Origin: Singulisphaera sp.
GTDB lineage: Bacteria > Planctomycetota > Planctomycetia > Isosphaerales > Isosphaeraceae
DNA length: 50,834 nt
Assembly (NCBI GenBank): GCA_027451445.1
Contig: DAIDJG010000127.1
Span: forward strand, 1 to 50,834
Reading direction: 5' to 3'
Part shown: piece by piece, positions 1 to 8,756 of the stretch
Layout of the letters: the number at the start of each line of letters is the position of its first letter
Position numbering within the stretch: position 1 is the stretch's first letter
Made by a program: the position numbers and the translations under genes
Notes under the pieces: generated by a model
Told to the model about the DNA's origin: nothing
Seen by the model: only the letters and a program-made list of their open reading frames with translations
Databases searched by the model: none

Positions 1-172
1 TTTCTGCCAAGGGCTTACGACGAAACGCACTTAGTGTGCTTCCGTCTATGTCGCAAATATGGAGCGGGGATTATATCGCCGAACTCATTGTGGCATAAAG
101 ACTAACGGAGCGTAATCGTCCGCGACCTGCGGAAAGTGGGAAGGAGGACAGACCACCATTGCGCCTGGAGAC
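1..172. other. No gene recognised at left edge
   Basis: No coding region is convincing here. An AAGGAGG ribosome-binding-like string lies at 141-147, upstream of the doubtful small frame that follows. Confidence 0.3.
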
Positions 173-430
173 ATGGCCTCGCTTCGAACGCTCGTCCCCA
201 AACTTCCCTCCTCCCAAAGCTGGATTCCGCATGGGAACACCCTCCTGGTCGGCTTTTCTCGCAACGGCACGTGGGTGACGCGGACCTACGACACGGATCG
301 ACTGCCAGCCGAGATTTCGGAAGTGGTCGCCAAGACGTGGGCAACGAACCCCTGGCAGCGCACACGCGGAGGTCCCGCCCCCGCCCCCGCCCCCCCGAAG
401 CCTCCCGGGGGATCTCGGAGCAGACCCTGA
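173..430 (+). CDS. Doubtful small hypothetical protein (85 aa)
   Basis: This frame has GC-rich third positions and a protein-like middle (LLVGFSRNGTWVTRTYD), followed by a low-complexity Ala/Pro tail encoded by a CCCGCC run near 374-396. The ATG at 173 has GGAG only two bases upstream, which is too close. The better AAGGAGG at 141-147 would instead serve an in-frame ATT at 158. I recognise no family. It could be a degraded C-terminal piece of a larger beta-rich protein or a chance frame. The remainder up to 511 holds nothing I can support. Confidence 0.25.
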   Translation: MASLRTLVPKLPSSQSWIPHGNTLLVGFSRNGTWVTRTYDTDRLPAEISEVVAKTWATNPWQRTRGGPAPAPAPPKPPGGSRSRP

Positions 431-511
431 ACGAAAGGCCGAAACGGGGAGCTCAGGAGCCGTTCTGTGATTAAGAATCCCTGACCCTTTTCCGCCTCGG
501 TGATCCCCCTC

Positions 512-1669
512 TCAATTCCGAGGATCAAACCGCCGATCGATCCGACACAGGGATTGGGTCAGCGCGCGGCGCAGCTCGGGGATCGTCGCATAACGGTCGG
601 CCGGGTCCTTCGCAAGGCAGCGGTGCACGATCTCGTCGATCCGCCCGGCCTCGCGGGCAAACCGGCGCGGGATCGCGGGAACGATCGACGGTGGGTCGGT
701 CCGGCAGTGCTGGCGTTCCAGCTTCGCGACCGTGTTGCCCCGGAAGGGAAGCCCACCCGTCAGCATCTGGAACAGCACGATGCCGAAGGAGTAGACGTCC
801 GCGCGCAGATCGGCCGACTTGGCGTCGTGGAACTGCTCGGGGGCCATGTAAGGGAGCGTCCCCACCATCACGCCGGTGCGCGTCAGGCGGCTGACCGTGG
901 TGTCCGGGGTACCCATCCGAAGGAATGGGATATAGTCGATCGTCGACTCGAGGTGCGTCTCATCGAGAACCGGTCTCGCGGGTGGAGGCACGGCCGGTGG
1001 AACGATGGGCTCAACTGCATCGATGGGCGGCCCGCGCCGAGGGACGACGCGGGGAGGGCTCTGGCCGTCCTGGTCCCGGGGGTCGTCCCAGATGATGAGT
1101 TGCTCCTCGGACGACTCCTCCAGGGCGATCGGCTCGTCGGCCCGGTCGTGTCCTGTGCCAATGATCTCGTCGCGGATGGCGGCGAGGCCGAAGTCGGTGA
1201 TCTTCAGAGCGCCCGTCCGTGTGAGGAGCAGGTTAGCCGGCTTGATGTCGCGGTGGCACCGGAGCCCTTGGCGAATCGCGTGTTCCATCCCGAGGCAGAA
1301 TTCGATCCCATGACGGAGAGCGCGGGGCAGGTCGAGTCCTGGCGTGCCGATTTGCCGCCTCAGGTCGCCCCCGGTGATCAGCTCGAGCAGGATGTGGGGG
1401 CGTCCCTCGATCTCCTCGACGGCATACGCCTGGACGACGTTCGCGTGGTTCCCGAGGTGGACCCAGAGATGACATTCGGACGAGAACCGCGCGCTCCGTT
1501 CGCGATCGAGGAACAGCTCATCGTGGAGTGTCTTGAGGGCGATGATGGGTCGTTCCGGGGTCCCCATGCGGTCCTTGACCGCATAGACGACGCCCATCCC
1601 ACCCTGGTGGACCTCAAAGATCTCGAACCGATCGGCGATCCAGTCCCCGACCTGTCTGGGCCCTGGCAT
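512..1669 (-). CDS. Soluble Ser/Thr protein kinase (PknB/Hanks type) with long activation-loop insert
   Basis: A Hanks-type kinase of about 385 residues expected to phosphorylate Ser/Thr on cytosolic partners. Visible features are a degenerate Gly loop (HQGGMGVVY), the VAIK-type lysine in PIIALKT, the catalytic loop HRDIKPAN with Asp141, DFG at 159-161, and APE at about 276-278. The DFG-to-APE segment is roughly 117 residues against the usual 20-35; it is acidic and then Pro-rich. No membrane helix or sensor domain follows, and the protein ends about 20 residues after the last kinase helix. The start at 1669 (MPGPRQVGDW) is preferred because the upstream extension has no kinase-like content; GGAG lies about 11 bases upstream. 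It is divergent from the archaemetzincin gene. The kinase call is firm; its target is unknown. Confidence 0.9.
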   Translation of the reverse strand: MPGPRQVGDWIADRFEIFEVHQGGMGVVYAVKDRMGTPERPIIALKTLHDELFLDRERSARFSSECHLWVHLGNHANVVQAYAVEEIEGRPHILLELITGGDLRRQIGTPGLDLPRALRHGIEFCLGMEHAIRQGLRCHRDIKPANLLLTRTGALKITDFGLAAIRDEIIGTGHDRADEPIALEESSEEQLIIWDDPRDQDGQSPPRVVPRRGPPIDAVEPIVPPAVPPPARPVLDETHLESTIDYIPFLRMGTPDTTVSRLTRTGVMVGTLPYMAPEQFHDAKSADLRADVYSFGIVLFQMLTGGLPFRGNTVAKLERQHCRTDPPSIVPAIPRRFAREAGRIDEIVHRCLAKDPADRYATIPELRRALTQSLCRIDRRFDPRN

Positions 1670-1954
1670 GATGGGATCGCTCCCGTGTCGGTGCGGACGC
1701 GCTCCTTCAGTCGACAGCGGCTTACCCTCGAGTCGCGCGCAGCCTGCCGTGCTTGCAACACTCAAGAATATCCTCGGCCGCCGCACGCCTCAACGCTTCG
1801 CTCAATGGCCAGTATTTCCTTCCGAACCGCGAATCGATTTCTCCCGTAAGGTTGCTCCATTGCGGGACCGGACGACTTCTATTACATTTGTAACTGGATC
1901 CGACCGGACCTTCCGATCCGTGATGCAACTCGTGCCCGACCGACGAGGAGCGCA

Positions 1955-2959
1955 ATGAGTGCCCGACGATGGGGTCTTTGGGTCATCTTGTGCCTGGCCG
2001 TGGGGGGCGCGGGCATCGGCCGAATGGCGATTCTGGAGTCGGCCGAGCGCGACGCGGCGCGTTCCGTGTCCGAAGCGTATGACTGCCACCACGAACCGGA
2101 GCTGCGTGCGATCCGCGCCAACGGTGATTTGATCCGGCCGCTTCATCCCCGGAAGAGGCCGGGGCGGCCGGGCGACTGGCTCGACGAGAACTTCGAGCCG
2201 GGACAGTCGTTCCATTTCTATCACAGCGACGACCCAAACCGACCGAACGACCGGCACACGACGTTTTACATTCAGCCGCTCGCCGACTTCAGCCCGACAC
2301 AGATGCGGCTCGTCGAGACGACGGCCGAGTTGCTGGGGTGCTGGTACAGCGTGCCGGTGAAGATCCTCGACCCGATCCGGCTCGACCCCATTCCCGATTC
2401 CGCGCAGCACATCAGTCCGAATCACGGCGGAGTGCAGCTTTTGACGGCGTATCTCCTCGACCGGCTCAGAGAACGGCGCCCTGACGACGCCGTAGCCGTG
2501 CTGGCACTGACGCCCCTGGACCTCTGGCCCAACAAACCAGGCTGGGGCCACGTGATCGGCCAGGCGTCGCTCCACGACCGCGTCGGCGTCTGGTCGCTCT
2601 TTCGCATGGGCAACCCTGAGACCGAGTACGAGACGTGCCTGCGCCGAACATTGAAGACCGCCGTCCATGAGTCGGGGCACATGTTCGGTATCCAGCATTG
2701 CGTCGCCTACGAGTGCGGTATGAATGGCTCGAACGACAAGGACGAGGGAGATCTCCGACCGTTGTGGTTCTGTGCCGACGACGAGATGAAGGTCTGGTGG
2801 GCGTTTGGCGCCGATCCCGCGCGGCGCTATGAGCAGCTCATCGCCTTCGCCGACGCCCACGGTCTTGCCCCCGAGGCACGCGTCTGGCGAGCGTCGGCCA
2901 GGGCGCTGGGACCGACCGGAAAAAAATCGGCGTCAGTTCAGTTTCCCATTGAAAACTGA
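1955..2959 (+). CDS. Archaemetzincin-like zinc metallopeptidase with N-terminal membrane anchor
   Basis: A 334-residue protein carrying the zinc site HESGHMFGIQH (His238, Glu239, His242, His248) followed by C-x4-C-x-M (Cys249, Cys254, Met256), the archaemetzincin layout in which a Met-turn follows the Cys pair. The family's later CxxC is represented by Cys273 only, followed by Ala-Asp-Asp, so the structural zinc site looks incomplete. The first 25-30 residues form a hydrophobic segment (WGLWVILCLAVGGAGIG) suggesting export or membrane anchoring, unlike the cytosolic archaeal proteins. GAGGAG at 1945-1950 supports the start. The stop codon lies inside the hairpin that terminates the opposing vapBC transcript. 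A peptidase role is inferred; the substrate is unknown. Confidence 0.85.
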   Translation: MSARRWGLWVILCLAVGGAGIGRMAILESAERDAARSVSEAYDCHHEPELRAIRANGDLIRPLHPRKRPGRPGDWLDENFEPGQSFHFYHSDDPNRPNDRHTTFYIQPLADFSPTQMRLVETTAELLGCWYSVPVKILDPIRLDPIPDSAQHISPNHGGVQLLTAYLLDRLRERRPDDAVAVLALTPLDLWPNKPGWGHVIGQASLHDRVGVWSLFRMGNPETEYETCLRRTLKTAVHESGHMFGIQHCVAYECGMNGSNDKDEGDLRPLWFCADDEMKVWWAFGADPARRYEQLIAFADAHGLAPEARVWRASARALGPTGKKSASVQFPIEN

Positions 2960-2972
2960 ACTGACGCCGATT
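2921..2972 (-). terminator. Intrinsic terminator of vapBC overlapping the archaemetzincin stop codon
   Basis: A perfect 20-bp stem (2925-2944 with 2953-2972) and an 8-base loop. Read on the minus strand it is followed by six U residues (2926-2921), a canonical Rho-independent terminator for the toxin-antitoxin operon. Read on the plus strand the hairpin covers the end and TGA (2957-2959) of the metallopeptidase gene and lacks a good U tract, so it is at best a weak terminator in that direction. Confidence 0.85.
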
Positions 2973-2989
2973 GTTCAAGGTCGTCTTTC

Positions 2990-3397
2990 TCACGGGACCT
3001 GCCAATCTTCGATCATGAGGCCGGGAACCCGGCTGAACTCGGCGGTGTTGTGGGTGACGAGCGAGCAGCCGTTCGCCAGGGCAATCGCGGCAATCTGCAA
3101 ATCAAATGGGCCGATGACCTGTCCCTTTGGTTCGAGGTGACGACGGATCGTCACGAACTGGTCGGCGGCCGCGTCGTCATACGGGAGACTCGGGAACGGC
3201 CCAATCAACGCCGCCAACGCGGCCCGGTTGGCCGCGGGCTTCGCACTGCGGGCGCACCCGTACCACAACTCCGCGACGACAACCGAGCAGACGCGGATAT
3301 CGGCGATCGGTGCCATGGCGCGGAACCGAGCCGCCAATTCGGCCGACGAGCGGCGAACCAGCCCGATCCAGACGTTCGAGTCGAGCAGGTAGGTCAT
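2990..3397 (-). CDS. vapC: VapC-like PIN-domain ribonuclease toxin
   Basis: A 135-residue PIN-domain protein, the usual VapC size. It opens with MTYLLDSNVWIGL, giving the first conserved acidic residue in the LLDSN signature. It continues with an internal AELWYGC (conserved Glu) and ends with IGPFDLQIAAIALANG, where the third acidic residue sits, followed by LVTHNTAEF, the typical C-terminal PIN motif. These are Mg-dependent RNases acting on tRNA or rRNA in known members. The start overlaps the antitoxin stop by four bases (ATGA), so translation is probably coupled. The terminator begins 18 bp after the stop. A chromosomal toxin-antitoxin role is inferred from this pairing. Confidence 0.92.
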   Translation of the reverse strand: MTYLLDSNVWIGLVRRSSAELAARFRAMAPIADIRVCSVVVAELWYGCARSAKPAANRAALAALIGPFPSLPYDDAAADQFVTIRRHLEPKGQVIGPFDLQIAAIALANGCSLVTHNTAEFSRVPGLMIEDWQVP

Positions 3398-3621
3398 TCG
3401 AGATCCAGGGGCGGCGGCACAGGCGGTTGGGAATGAACGACCAACGTGTCGTCGTCAACGGACCCGATCAGGTCGAAATAGCCGGGCGGCAGCAGCGGGC
3501 CGCTCACCGTCGGACGCACCACCAGTTCGACCTCGAACTCCGTGTTCGGGGAGCCGACGGGAAGCTCCAGGTGCAGCTTTCCGTCCGGGCCGCTCACGGA
3601 ACGCAGCGTGATACTCGTCAT
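3394..3621 (-). CDS. Antitoxin partner of VapC-like toxin
   Basis: A 75-residue protein immediately upstream of and overlapping the PIN toxin. It has a beta-rich N-terminal half (MTSITLRSVSGPDGKLHLEL) and a Pro-rich acidic tail (PPVPPPLDLE), the type of flexible tail that wraps the cognate toxin. A clear AbrB or ribbon-helix-helix signature is not evident, so the class is unassigned. AAGGAG is placed nine bases before the ATG. By family analogy it would neutralise the toxin and may autoregulate the operon. It resembles small planctomycete and cyanobacterial proteins that precede VapC genes, but I cannot name the family. Confidence 0.8.
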   Translation of the reverse strand: MTSITLRSVSGPDGKLHLELPVGSPNTEFEVELVVRPTVSGPLLPPGYFDLIGSVDDDTLVVHSQPPVPPPLDLE

Positions 3622-3937
3622 GGCTCGATCTCCTTCGCTCTCCCATCATACCCGAAGGAAAAAAAGAACAGCCATCTTGTGATCGCTGTTTCCGTATTCA
3701 CCAGCATTGGCAAGCCGTGGCAGAGATATAAAATAATAGTCAGGCACCAAACCTGGAGAAGATTGTGGAATTCAACATCAAAAACCCGATCAGGCAAACC
3801 AAATCTCCGAAATCCGCATCCAATATTTCGCTCGCAAGGGACGAGTCTCCATAAAGATTACCTGATTCCTTATCAGCATAGCAGGCAAAAGTCCTACAGT
3901 GTGGGGTCAGGAGAGGGAAATAGGGATTTCTCCATCA
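3622..3937. other. Non-coding, AT-richer intergenic stretch
   Basis: Between the antitoxin gene and the palindromic element the base composition drops compared with the flanks. No open frame with protein-like content was found. It could hold the vapBC promoter close to 3622-3700, but no clear -35/-10 pair is visible. Confidence 0.4.
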
Positions 3938-4243
3938 CTGTAGCAAGGATGCCGGGGTTGTTCCTCCTGGGTATAGGCTGGTAGACGGAGGCCGCAGGCT
4001 TTGGCGTGCGGGGGCTTGCTCCCGCTTTCGCGCTGGAAATGCGGCTGGAAAGCGGAGGTCCGGGAAGGCCGTTCGAAAGCGACAGGGGCCCTGTCGGAGC
4101 GCGCAGACGGTTCGAAAGCGGGAGCAAGCCCCCGCACTCCAAAGCCTGCGGACTGCTTCGGACGAACGGATTCGGCTATGACAATGAAACGGCCCTGGCT
4201 CGTCCGAGGCTGCAGAAAACAACACCCGGCATCCTTGCTACAG
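3938..4243. mobile_element. MITE-like palindromic element with nested inverted repeats
   Basis: A 306-bp non-coding element. The outer terminal inverted repeats are identical over 19 bases (3938-3956 and 4225-4243). Nested inside are two long arms, 3992-4030 and 4113-4151, that match as inverted complements at 38 of 39 positions. Between them is a smaller palindrome around 4080-4095. No transposase frame lies inside, so it would be non-autonomous. No convincing target-site duplication flanks it. The remaining bases up to 4606 contain no gene that I can support. It could alternatively be a structured RNA or a REP-like cruciform. Confidence 0.65.
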
Positions 4244-4606
4244 CGTCGACTTTCGTCGTATCTCAGGCTGTGCGCAGGCCGCGGCCCTCGCTTCGCAATG
4301 CCGTTGTCCAAGCCGGGTTCATCGCCTGCCTTGTCGTCAGCCTGGCTGCGACCGACGCCACAGCCGCCTTCGCCATGATGCGAGACAAGTACACGATACC
4401 CTGGTTCGTGCGGAATACCCATGCGTCGTCGATGATAACCCAACAGGTCGGCCCGGGCCCACCTGGGTGGACCGATTCGGTTGCGTCGTCGGCTCGGCCT
4501 GCCTAGGAATCAATGCAATTCCGCATTTTTATTGGCGAACTAGCCCTTTGATTTCAGACCGGTTCTTGGAATTCTAACGGGGCGGCAACAATGGGGGATC
4601 CGGGGG

Positions 4607-4981
4607 TCACAGTTTCGTCCCTGTCAGCGATTTCCAAAGGTTCTCGACTTTATCGAGCAAATCCGAAAGGTCTTTGTATTTCTCATCTTTAAGATTTTTC
4701 TTATCTGCACTCTTTTTCAAATCCTCATACTTTTCTTTCATAGTTTTTGCAAGATCTCTGAGATTTGTCGTGGATTTTATGAATGATTCGGCCTTTTGCA
4801 TCCATTCCTCTGCTTTCTCCTTCTTTTCCCCTTCGTTTCCGGACTTGAGTTCCAGGCGATCAAGCTTCTTCTTGTCGGCATCGAGGCTGTCGGCTTCGAT
4901 GCTGTGAAGCTTAAGAGCCTTCTCATACTCCTTGAGAGCAGTCTCCAACGCCATCATTTTCAACTGCGTCGCGACTCCCAC
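4607..4981 (-). CDS. Lys/Glu-rich coiled-coil hypothetical protein (124 aa)
   Basis: A small, almost entirely helical and highly charged protein (KKLDRLELKSG, GEKKEKAEEW, TMKEKYEDLKKS) with no signal peptide or membrane helix. Heptad-like spacing of Leu, Ala and Met suggests a coiled coil. I recognise no family. It lies downstream of another tiny Lys-rich gene on the same strand (gap of about 65 bp), so the pair may be co-transcribed. Base composition is lower in GC than the surrounding genes, which may point to acquisition or simply to the Lys content. Function is unknown. Confidence 0.65.
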   Translation of the reverse strand: MGVATQLKMMALETALKEYEKALKLHSIEADSLDADKKKLDRLELKSGNEGEKKEKAEEWMQKAESFIKSTTNLRDLAKTMKEKYEDLKKSADKKNLKDEKYKDLSDLLDKVENLWKSLTGTKL

Positions 4982-5047
4982 GTATGTGGCTCCTAGGGTG
5001 CAAAGGGGTGCTCGATCAAAGCGGCTCCGGCTGCTCCGCCCGCCGCG

Positions 5048-5203
5048 TCACTCATCCACCAGCTTCTTCGACTCACGGGACAGGGTTGCGATCTTCCCCT
5101 TGGCCGCCTTCACCTTTGTCAACTCTTTGTCGATCTCGCTTTTCTTCTTGTCGAGCAGTTTTTTCAGGGCGTCCATTTTCTTCTGCGTGGCGTCGTCGGC
5201 CAT
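5048..5203 (-). CDS. Very small Lys-rich helical protein (51 aa)
   Basis: Starting at MADDATQKKM, this 51-residue protein is helical and charged (LLDKKKSEIDKELTKVKAAK). An in-frame ATG 45 bases upstream would add MVGDTASFPFKEPRI, which looks less natural. AAGGAG-like bases (TCAAGGAGCC, read on the minus strand) lie about seven bases before the chosen start, supporting it. Its neighbour downstream is the related-looking 124-residue coiled-coil gene. No family is recognised; a structural or nucleic-acid-binding role would be a guess. Confidence 0.6.
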   Translation of the reverse strand: MADDATQKKMDALKKLLDKKKSEIDKELTKVKAAKGKIATLSRESKKLVDE

Positions 5204-5641
5204 GATCCGAGGCTCCTTGAAAGGAAAAGATGCCGTATCGCCAACCATTTCCGATACCGCGGAATATCGATCGATGTCAATCGACTACAGCCTGCCATCG
5301 CTATCAATGCTTTTCAACACAATTTTCGACAATCTTCTATTCTAATCGCGTTCATCCGCGACGCGAGCTTTGGCGCGGCAAAGCGAATCTCTAACTTCTC
5401 AGCGGACCGGCCCGCCGCGAACCACACCGATTCGAGCGGCGGATGTTGGGCCGGGCCATTATCACCCGACGCCTTGAAGGACGGCGCCAGGCGAGGACGA
5501 TTCCTCCAGTTGTCGGTCAATCCCGACTTACGTCGTTGCGGTGGCGCTCCACTTTGCAATAATGGGGTTCGATTCGACCAATACGGGGTGAACAGCCGTG
5601 CCACCGACGTGCGGAAGCGGCTGGTCAATCGGACGCCCACC

Positions 5642-8600
5642 ATGGCCGAAGAACGCGACCTGCTGTTCGGATTGCTCGCCCTGCAGAACGGCCTGATCGA
5701 TCAGGGCCAGCTCGTGACCGCGTTCCAGGCCTGGGTTCGCGACCGGTCTCGGCCGCTGGCTGAGCACCTTGCTGTCCGAGGCGATCTCGACCCCGATGAC
5801 CGGAGCGCGATCGAGGCCCTGGTCGTCCGCCATCTCAAGAAGCACGCGGGGGACGTCGAGCAGAGCCTCGCCGCCGTCCCCGTCGGTCGGGCCACTCGCG
5901 AGCAATTGGCCGCACTTTGCGATCCTGAGCTGACCGGCGCCGTCGCCCAACTCCGCTCAGGTTCGACGGAGCCCGACGCCGAGCACACCGTCACGTACAG
6001 TGTCGGCACGGCAACCAGCGATGGCCAGCGATTTCGCGTTCTCCGACCCCATGCGCGCGGCGGCCTGGGTGCGGTGTTCGTCGCGCTCGATGCGGAACTG
6101 CACCGCGAAGTCGCGATCAAGCAGATCCTCGACCGCCATGCCGACGACCCCGACAGCCGGCGCCGCTTCCTGCTGGAGGCCGAAATCACTGGTGGTTTGG
6201 AGCACCCGGGGATCGTTCCGGTTTACGGGCTGGGAACTTACGGCGACGGCCGCCCCTACTACGCGATGCGGTTCGTGAAAGGCGAAAGTCTCAAGGAGGC
6301 CATCCAGCACTTCCACAACGACGCGAGCCTAAAACTGCGTTCGGGCCGCCGATCGTTGGAACTCCGCAAGCTACTCCGGCGATTCACCGATGTCTGTAAT
6401 GCGATCGGTTATGCTCACGCGCGCGGGGTGCTCCACAGGGACATCAAGCCGGGCAACGTCATCGTCGGTAGGCATGGCGAGACGCTCGTTGTCGACTGGG
6501 GGCTGGCCAAGGCCATCGGTGAGGCTGAACCCAGCCCACTGACTGAGGATCGGCCCTTGCGCGCGCTTTCGACCAGCGGCAGCTCTGAGACCTTGCCGGG
6601 TGCAGCGCTAGGCACACCGGCGTACATGAGCCCTGAGCAGGCCGCGGGCGACCTTGACCGCCTCGGACTGACGTCCGACGTCTACGGCCTTGGTGCGACA
6701 CTGTATAACCTGCTCACGGGGAAGCCGCCGTTCGAGGGGGACGACCCTGGTGCCATTCTTCGTCGGGTCCGTGCGGGCGAATACCCACCACCCCGCCAGA
6801 TCGACGCGACAATCGACCGCGCGCTGGAGACGGTTTGCCTCAAGGCGATGGCCCTGAAGCCGGAGGACCGCTATGCGTCGTGTCGCGCCCTCGCCGACGA
6901 CGTCGAACGATGGATGGCCGACGAGCCAGTCTCGTCCTGGCGCGAGCCGCTGTCACGGCGCGCGAGCCGCTGGGCACGACGGCACCGACCTTTGGTCGCT
7001 GGGGGAACCGCGCTGCTGATCTCCGCAGTGCTCGGCCTTTCGATCGGCGCCTTGCTGATCAATCGCGAGCGGGCAAAGGCCGATGCCAACTTCCGCCAGG
7101 CCCGCGCGGCGGTGGACGAATACTTCACCACGGTTAGCGAGAGCAAGCTGCTGGACGTGCCAGGGCTCCAACCGCTCCGCAAGGAACTGCTCGACGCCGC
7201 GCGGAAGTATTACCGAGAGTTCCTCGACCGCCACGGCGACGATCGCAACGTGCGGGCCGAAGCCGCGGCTGCCTCATTTCGTATCGGTTGGATCAACCTG
7301 GCGATCGGCCAACCCTCGGAAGCGCTGGAACCGTTACAGAATGCCACCGTGATGTACGACGGACTCACCCGCGCTCATCCGGGCGAGATCGCATATCGGC
7401 GGCTCGCGGCGATGGCCCATGGCTCCATGGGACTGCTGTACTCACGACTCGACCGCCCCGATGAGGCGCTGGCGGCTCATCTCCAGGCTCTGGAGTTGCG
7501 GGAGTCAATCGCAAGGTCGGCTCCGAACGATATCGTAGCGCAGAGCGACCTGGCCCGCAGTTATCGCAACATCGGCGACCTCCAGCGCGGCGTCGGAAAG
7601 TTGAAGGAGACTCTAACACAGTGGGAAAAGGCGATTGCCGTCGGCCGGAAATTGCTCCGGGGACCAATTCCCCACGATGCCGGCGGCAGCGACCTGACCG
7701 GGCGGCGCGATCTTTCGACGATTGTTCGCGAGGATCTGGCGGGCGTTCTCCTCGACCTGGCCAGCGTCCTCCGCGAAGTGGGCCGACTCGACGAGTCGCG
7801 GGCCTCCTGGCAACAGTCGCGCGAATTACTGGAAACGCTCGCGACCGAGCAACCCGCCAATCAAGCGGTTCGCCGACGGCTGGCCGGTGCCTACCTGGAC
7901 GACGCGCTGCTTCAGATCGACCGCGGACGGTTCGACGAGGCACGCGCGGCCCTGCGGCGCGGCCTGGGAATCCTTGATGGACTCGCCGCAGCCAACCCGT
8001 CGGTGGTTGGCTGCCGTGTGTTGCAGGCCGAGGGCCAGCTTCGACTCGGCTGGACCCTGCGCCAGCTCGGCCACGCTCCTGAATCTCTGGTGGCTTACGA
8101 GAAGGGGACCGCGATCGCGGAGTCCCTCGCGGCGAATGAGCCGGGCTCGGCCGAGATGCAAAGCTTGCACGCCCAGTGCCTCACACAGCAAGGGAATCTG
8201 CTGCTTCGTCAGGACCGGGCGAGCGATGCTCGCCCAAAGCTGCAACGCGCCCTGGAAATCCATGAGAAGCTGGCGCGGGCCCACCCGAATTCCATAAGCC
8301 ACCGCAGCGCACTGACAACGGCTCGCCGGGGGGTCGGTCGGGCCGAGGCCGCGTCGGGCGAGCCGGCCGCGGCGAGTTCTGCCTTCGAACGAGCCGCTGA
8401 AATCGATCGCTCCCTCGCATCCTACCCGGGCTGCCGTTACAATCTGGCCTGCTCGCTGGCTCTCCTGGTCCCCGTCTCCCCGCCCGACCGTCGTGAGGCG
8501 CTAGCTTGCCAGGCTGTGGAGGCTCTCCGCCAGGCGCAGGCGGCCGGTTACTCCAACGTCGTTTCCATCAACACCGACAGCGATCTGGACTCCCTGCGCA

Positions 8601-8671
8601 ACCGCCCCGACTTTCAGAGCCTCCTTGCGAAGCTGGCCTCGACCGTCGATCCCTTCACCCAGCGCGATTGA
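5642..8671 (+). CDS. Membrane Ser/Thr protein kinase with C-terminal TPR region
   Basis: A roughly 1009-residue kinase receptor of planctomycete type. Residues 1-100 form a helical N-terminal region (LLFGLLALQNGLIDQGQL) often seen before these kinases. The kinase domain follows, with the Gly loop HARGGLGAVF, VAIKQIL lysine, HRDIKPGN (Asp267) and a DWG in place of DFG, then GTPAYMSPEQ. A single membrane helix lies near residues 449-474 (LVAGGTALLISAVLGLSIGA). The remainder is helical repeats with TPR-like periodicity (ALEPLQNATVMYDGL, DEALAAHLQALELRE, WEKAIAVGRKLL) that probably bind partners or ligands outside the membrane. The frame is open upstream to 5474, but the ATG at 5642 begins the conserved part. 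No operon partner is apparent. Kinase activity is likely; the signal is unknown. Confidence 0.93.
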   Translation: MAEERDLLFGLLALQNGLIDQGQLVTAFQAWVRDRSRPLAEHLAVRGDLDPDDRSAIEALVVRHLKKHAGDVEQSLAAVPVGRATREQLAALCDPELTGAVAQLRSGSTEPDAEHTVTYSVGTATSDGQRFRVLRPHARGGLGAVFVALDAELHREVAIKQILDRHADDPDSRRRFLLEAEITGGLEHPGIVPVYGLGTYGDGRPYYAMRFVKGESLKEAIQHFHNDASLKLRSGRRSLELRKLLRRFTDVCNAIGYAHARGVLHRDIKPGNVIVGRHGETLVVDWGLAKAIGEAEPSPLTEDRPLRALSTSGSSETLPGAALGTPAYMSPEQAAGDLDRLGLTSDVYGLGATLYNLLTGKPPFEGDDPGAILRRVRAGEYPPPRQIDATIDRALETVCLKAMALKPEDRYASCRALADDVERWMADEPVSSWREPLSRRASRWARRHRPLVAGGTALLISAVLGLSIGALLINRERAKADANFRQARAAVDEYFTTVSESKLLDVPGLQPLRKELLDAARKYYREFLDRHGDDRNVRAEAAAASFRIGWINLAIGQPSEALEPLQNATVMYDGLTRAHPGEIAYRRLAAMAHGSMGLLYSRLDRPDEALAAHLQALELRESIARSAPNDIVAQSDLARSYRNIGDLQRGVGKLKETLTQWEKAIAVGRKLLRGPIPHDAGGSDLTGRRDLSTIVREDLAGVLLDLASVLREVGRLDESRASWQQSRELLETLATEQPANQAVRRRLAGAYLDDALLQIDRGRFDEARAALRRGLGILDGLAAANPSVVGCRVLQAEGQLRLGWTLRQLGHAPESLVAYEKGTAIAESLAANEPGSAEMQSLHAQCLTQQGNLLLRQDRASDARPKLQRALEIHEKLARAHPNSISHRSALTTARRGVGRAEAASGEPAAASSAFERAAEIDRSLASYPGCRYNLACSLALLVPVSPPDRREALACQAVEALRQAQAAGYSNVVSINTDSDLDSLRNRPDFQSLLAKLASTVDPFTQRD

Positions 8672-8756
8672 GTCAGGGCCGTTTGATCGCCGCCACGAGC
8701 CGCCTCGCCGCCGATCACGCGGACGGCGTCTCGGTATGGTCAATCACTTTCGAGCG

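Noticed and set aside
500-1849. 449-residue plus-strand frame
   Set aside because: It is antisense to a kinase with all catalytic motifs; no motif is found in the plus frame.
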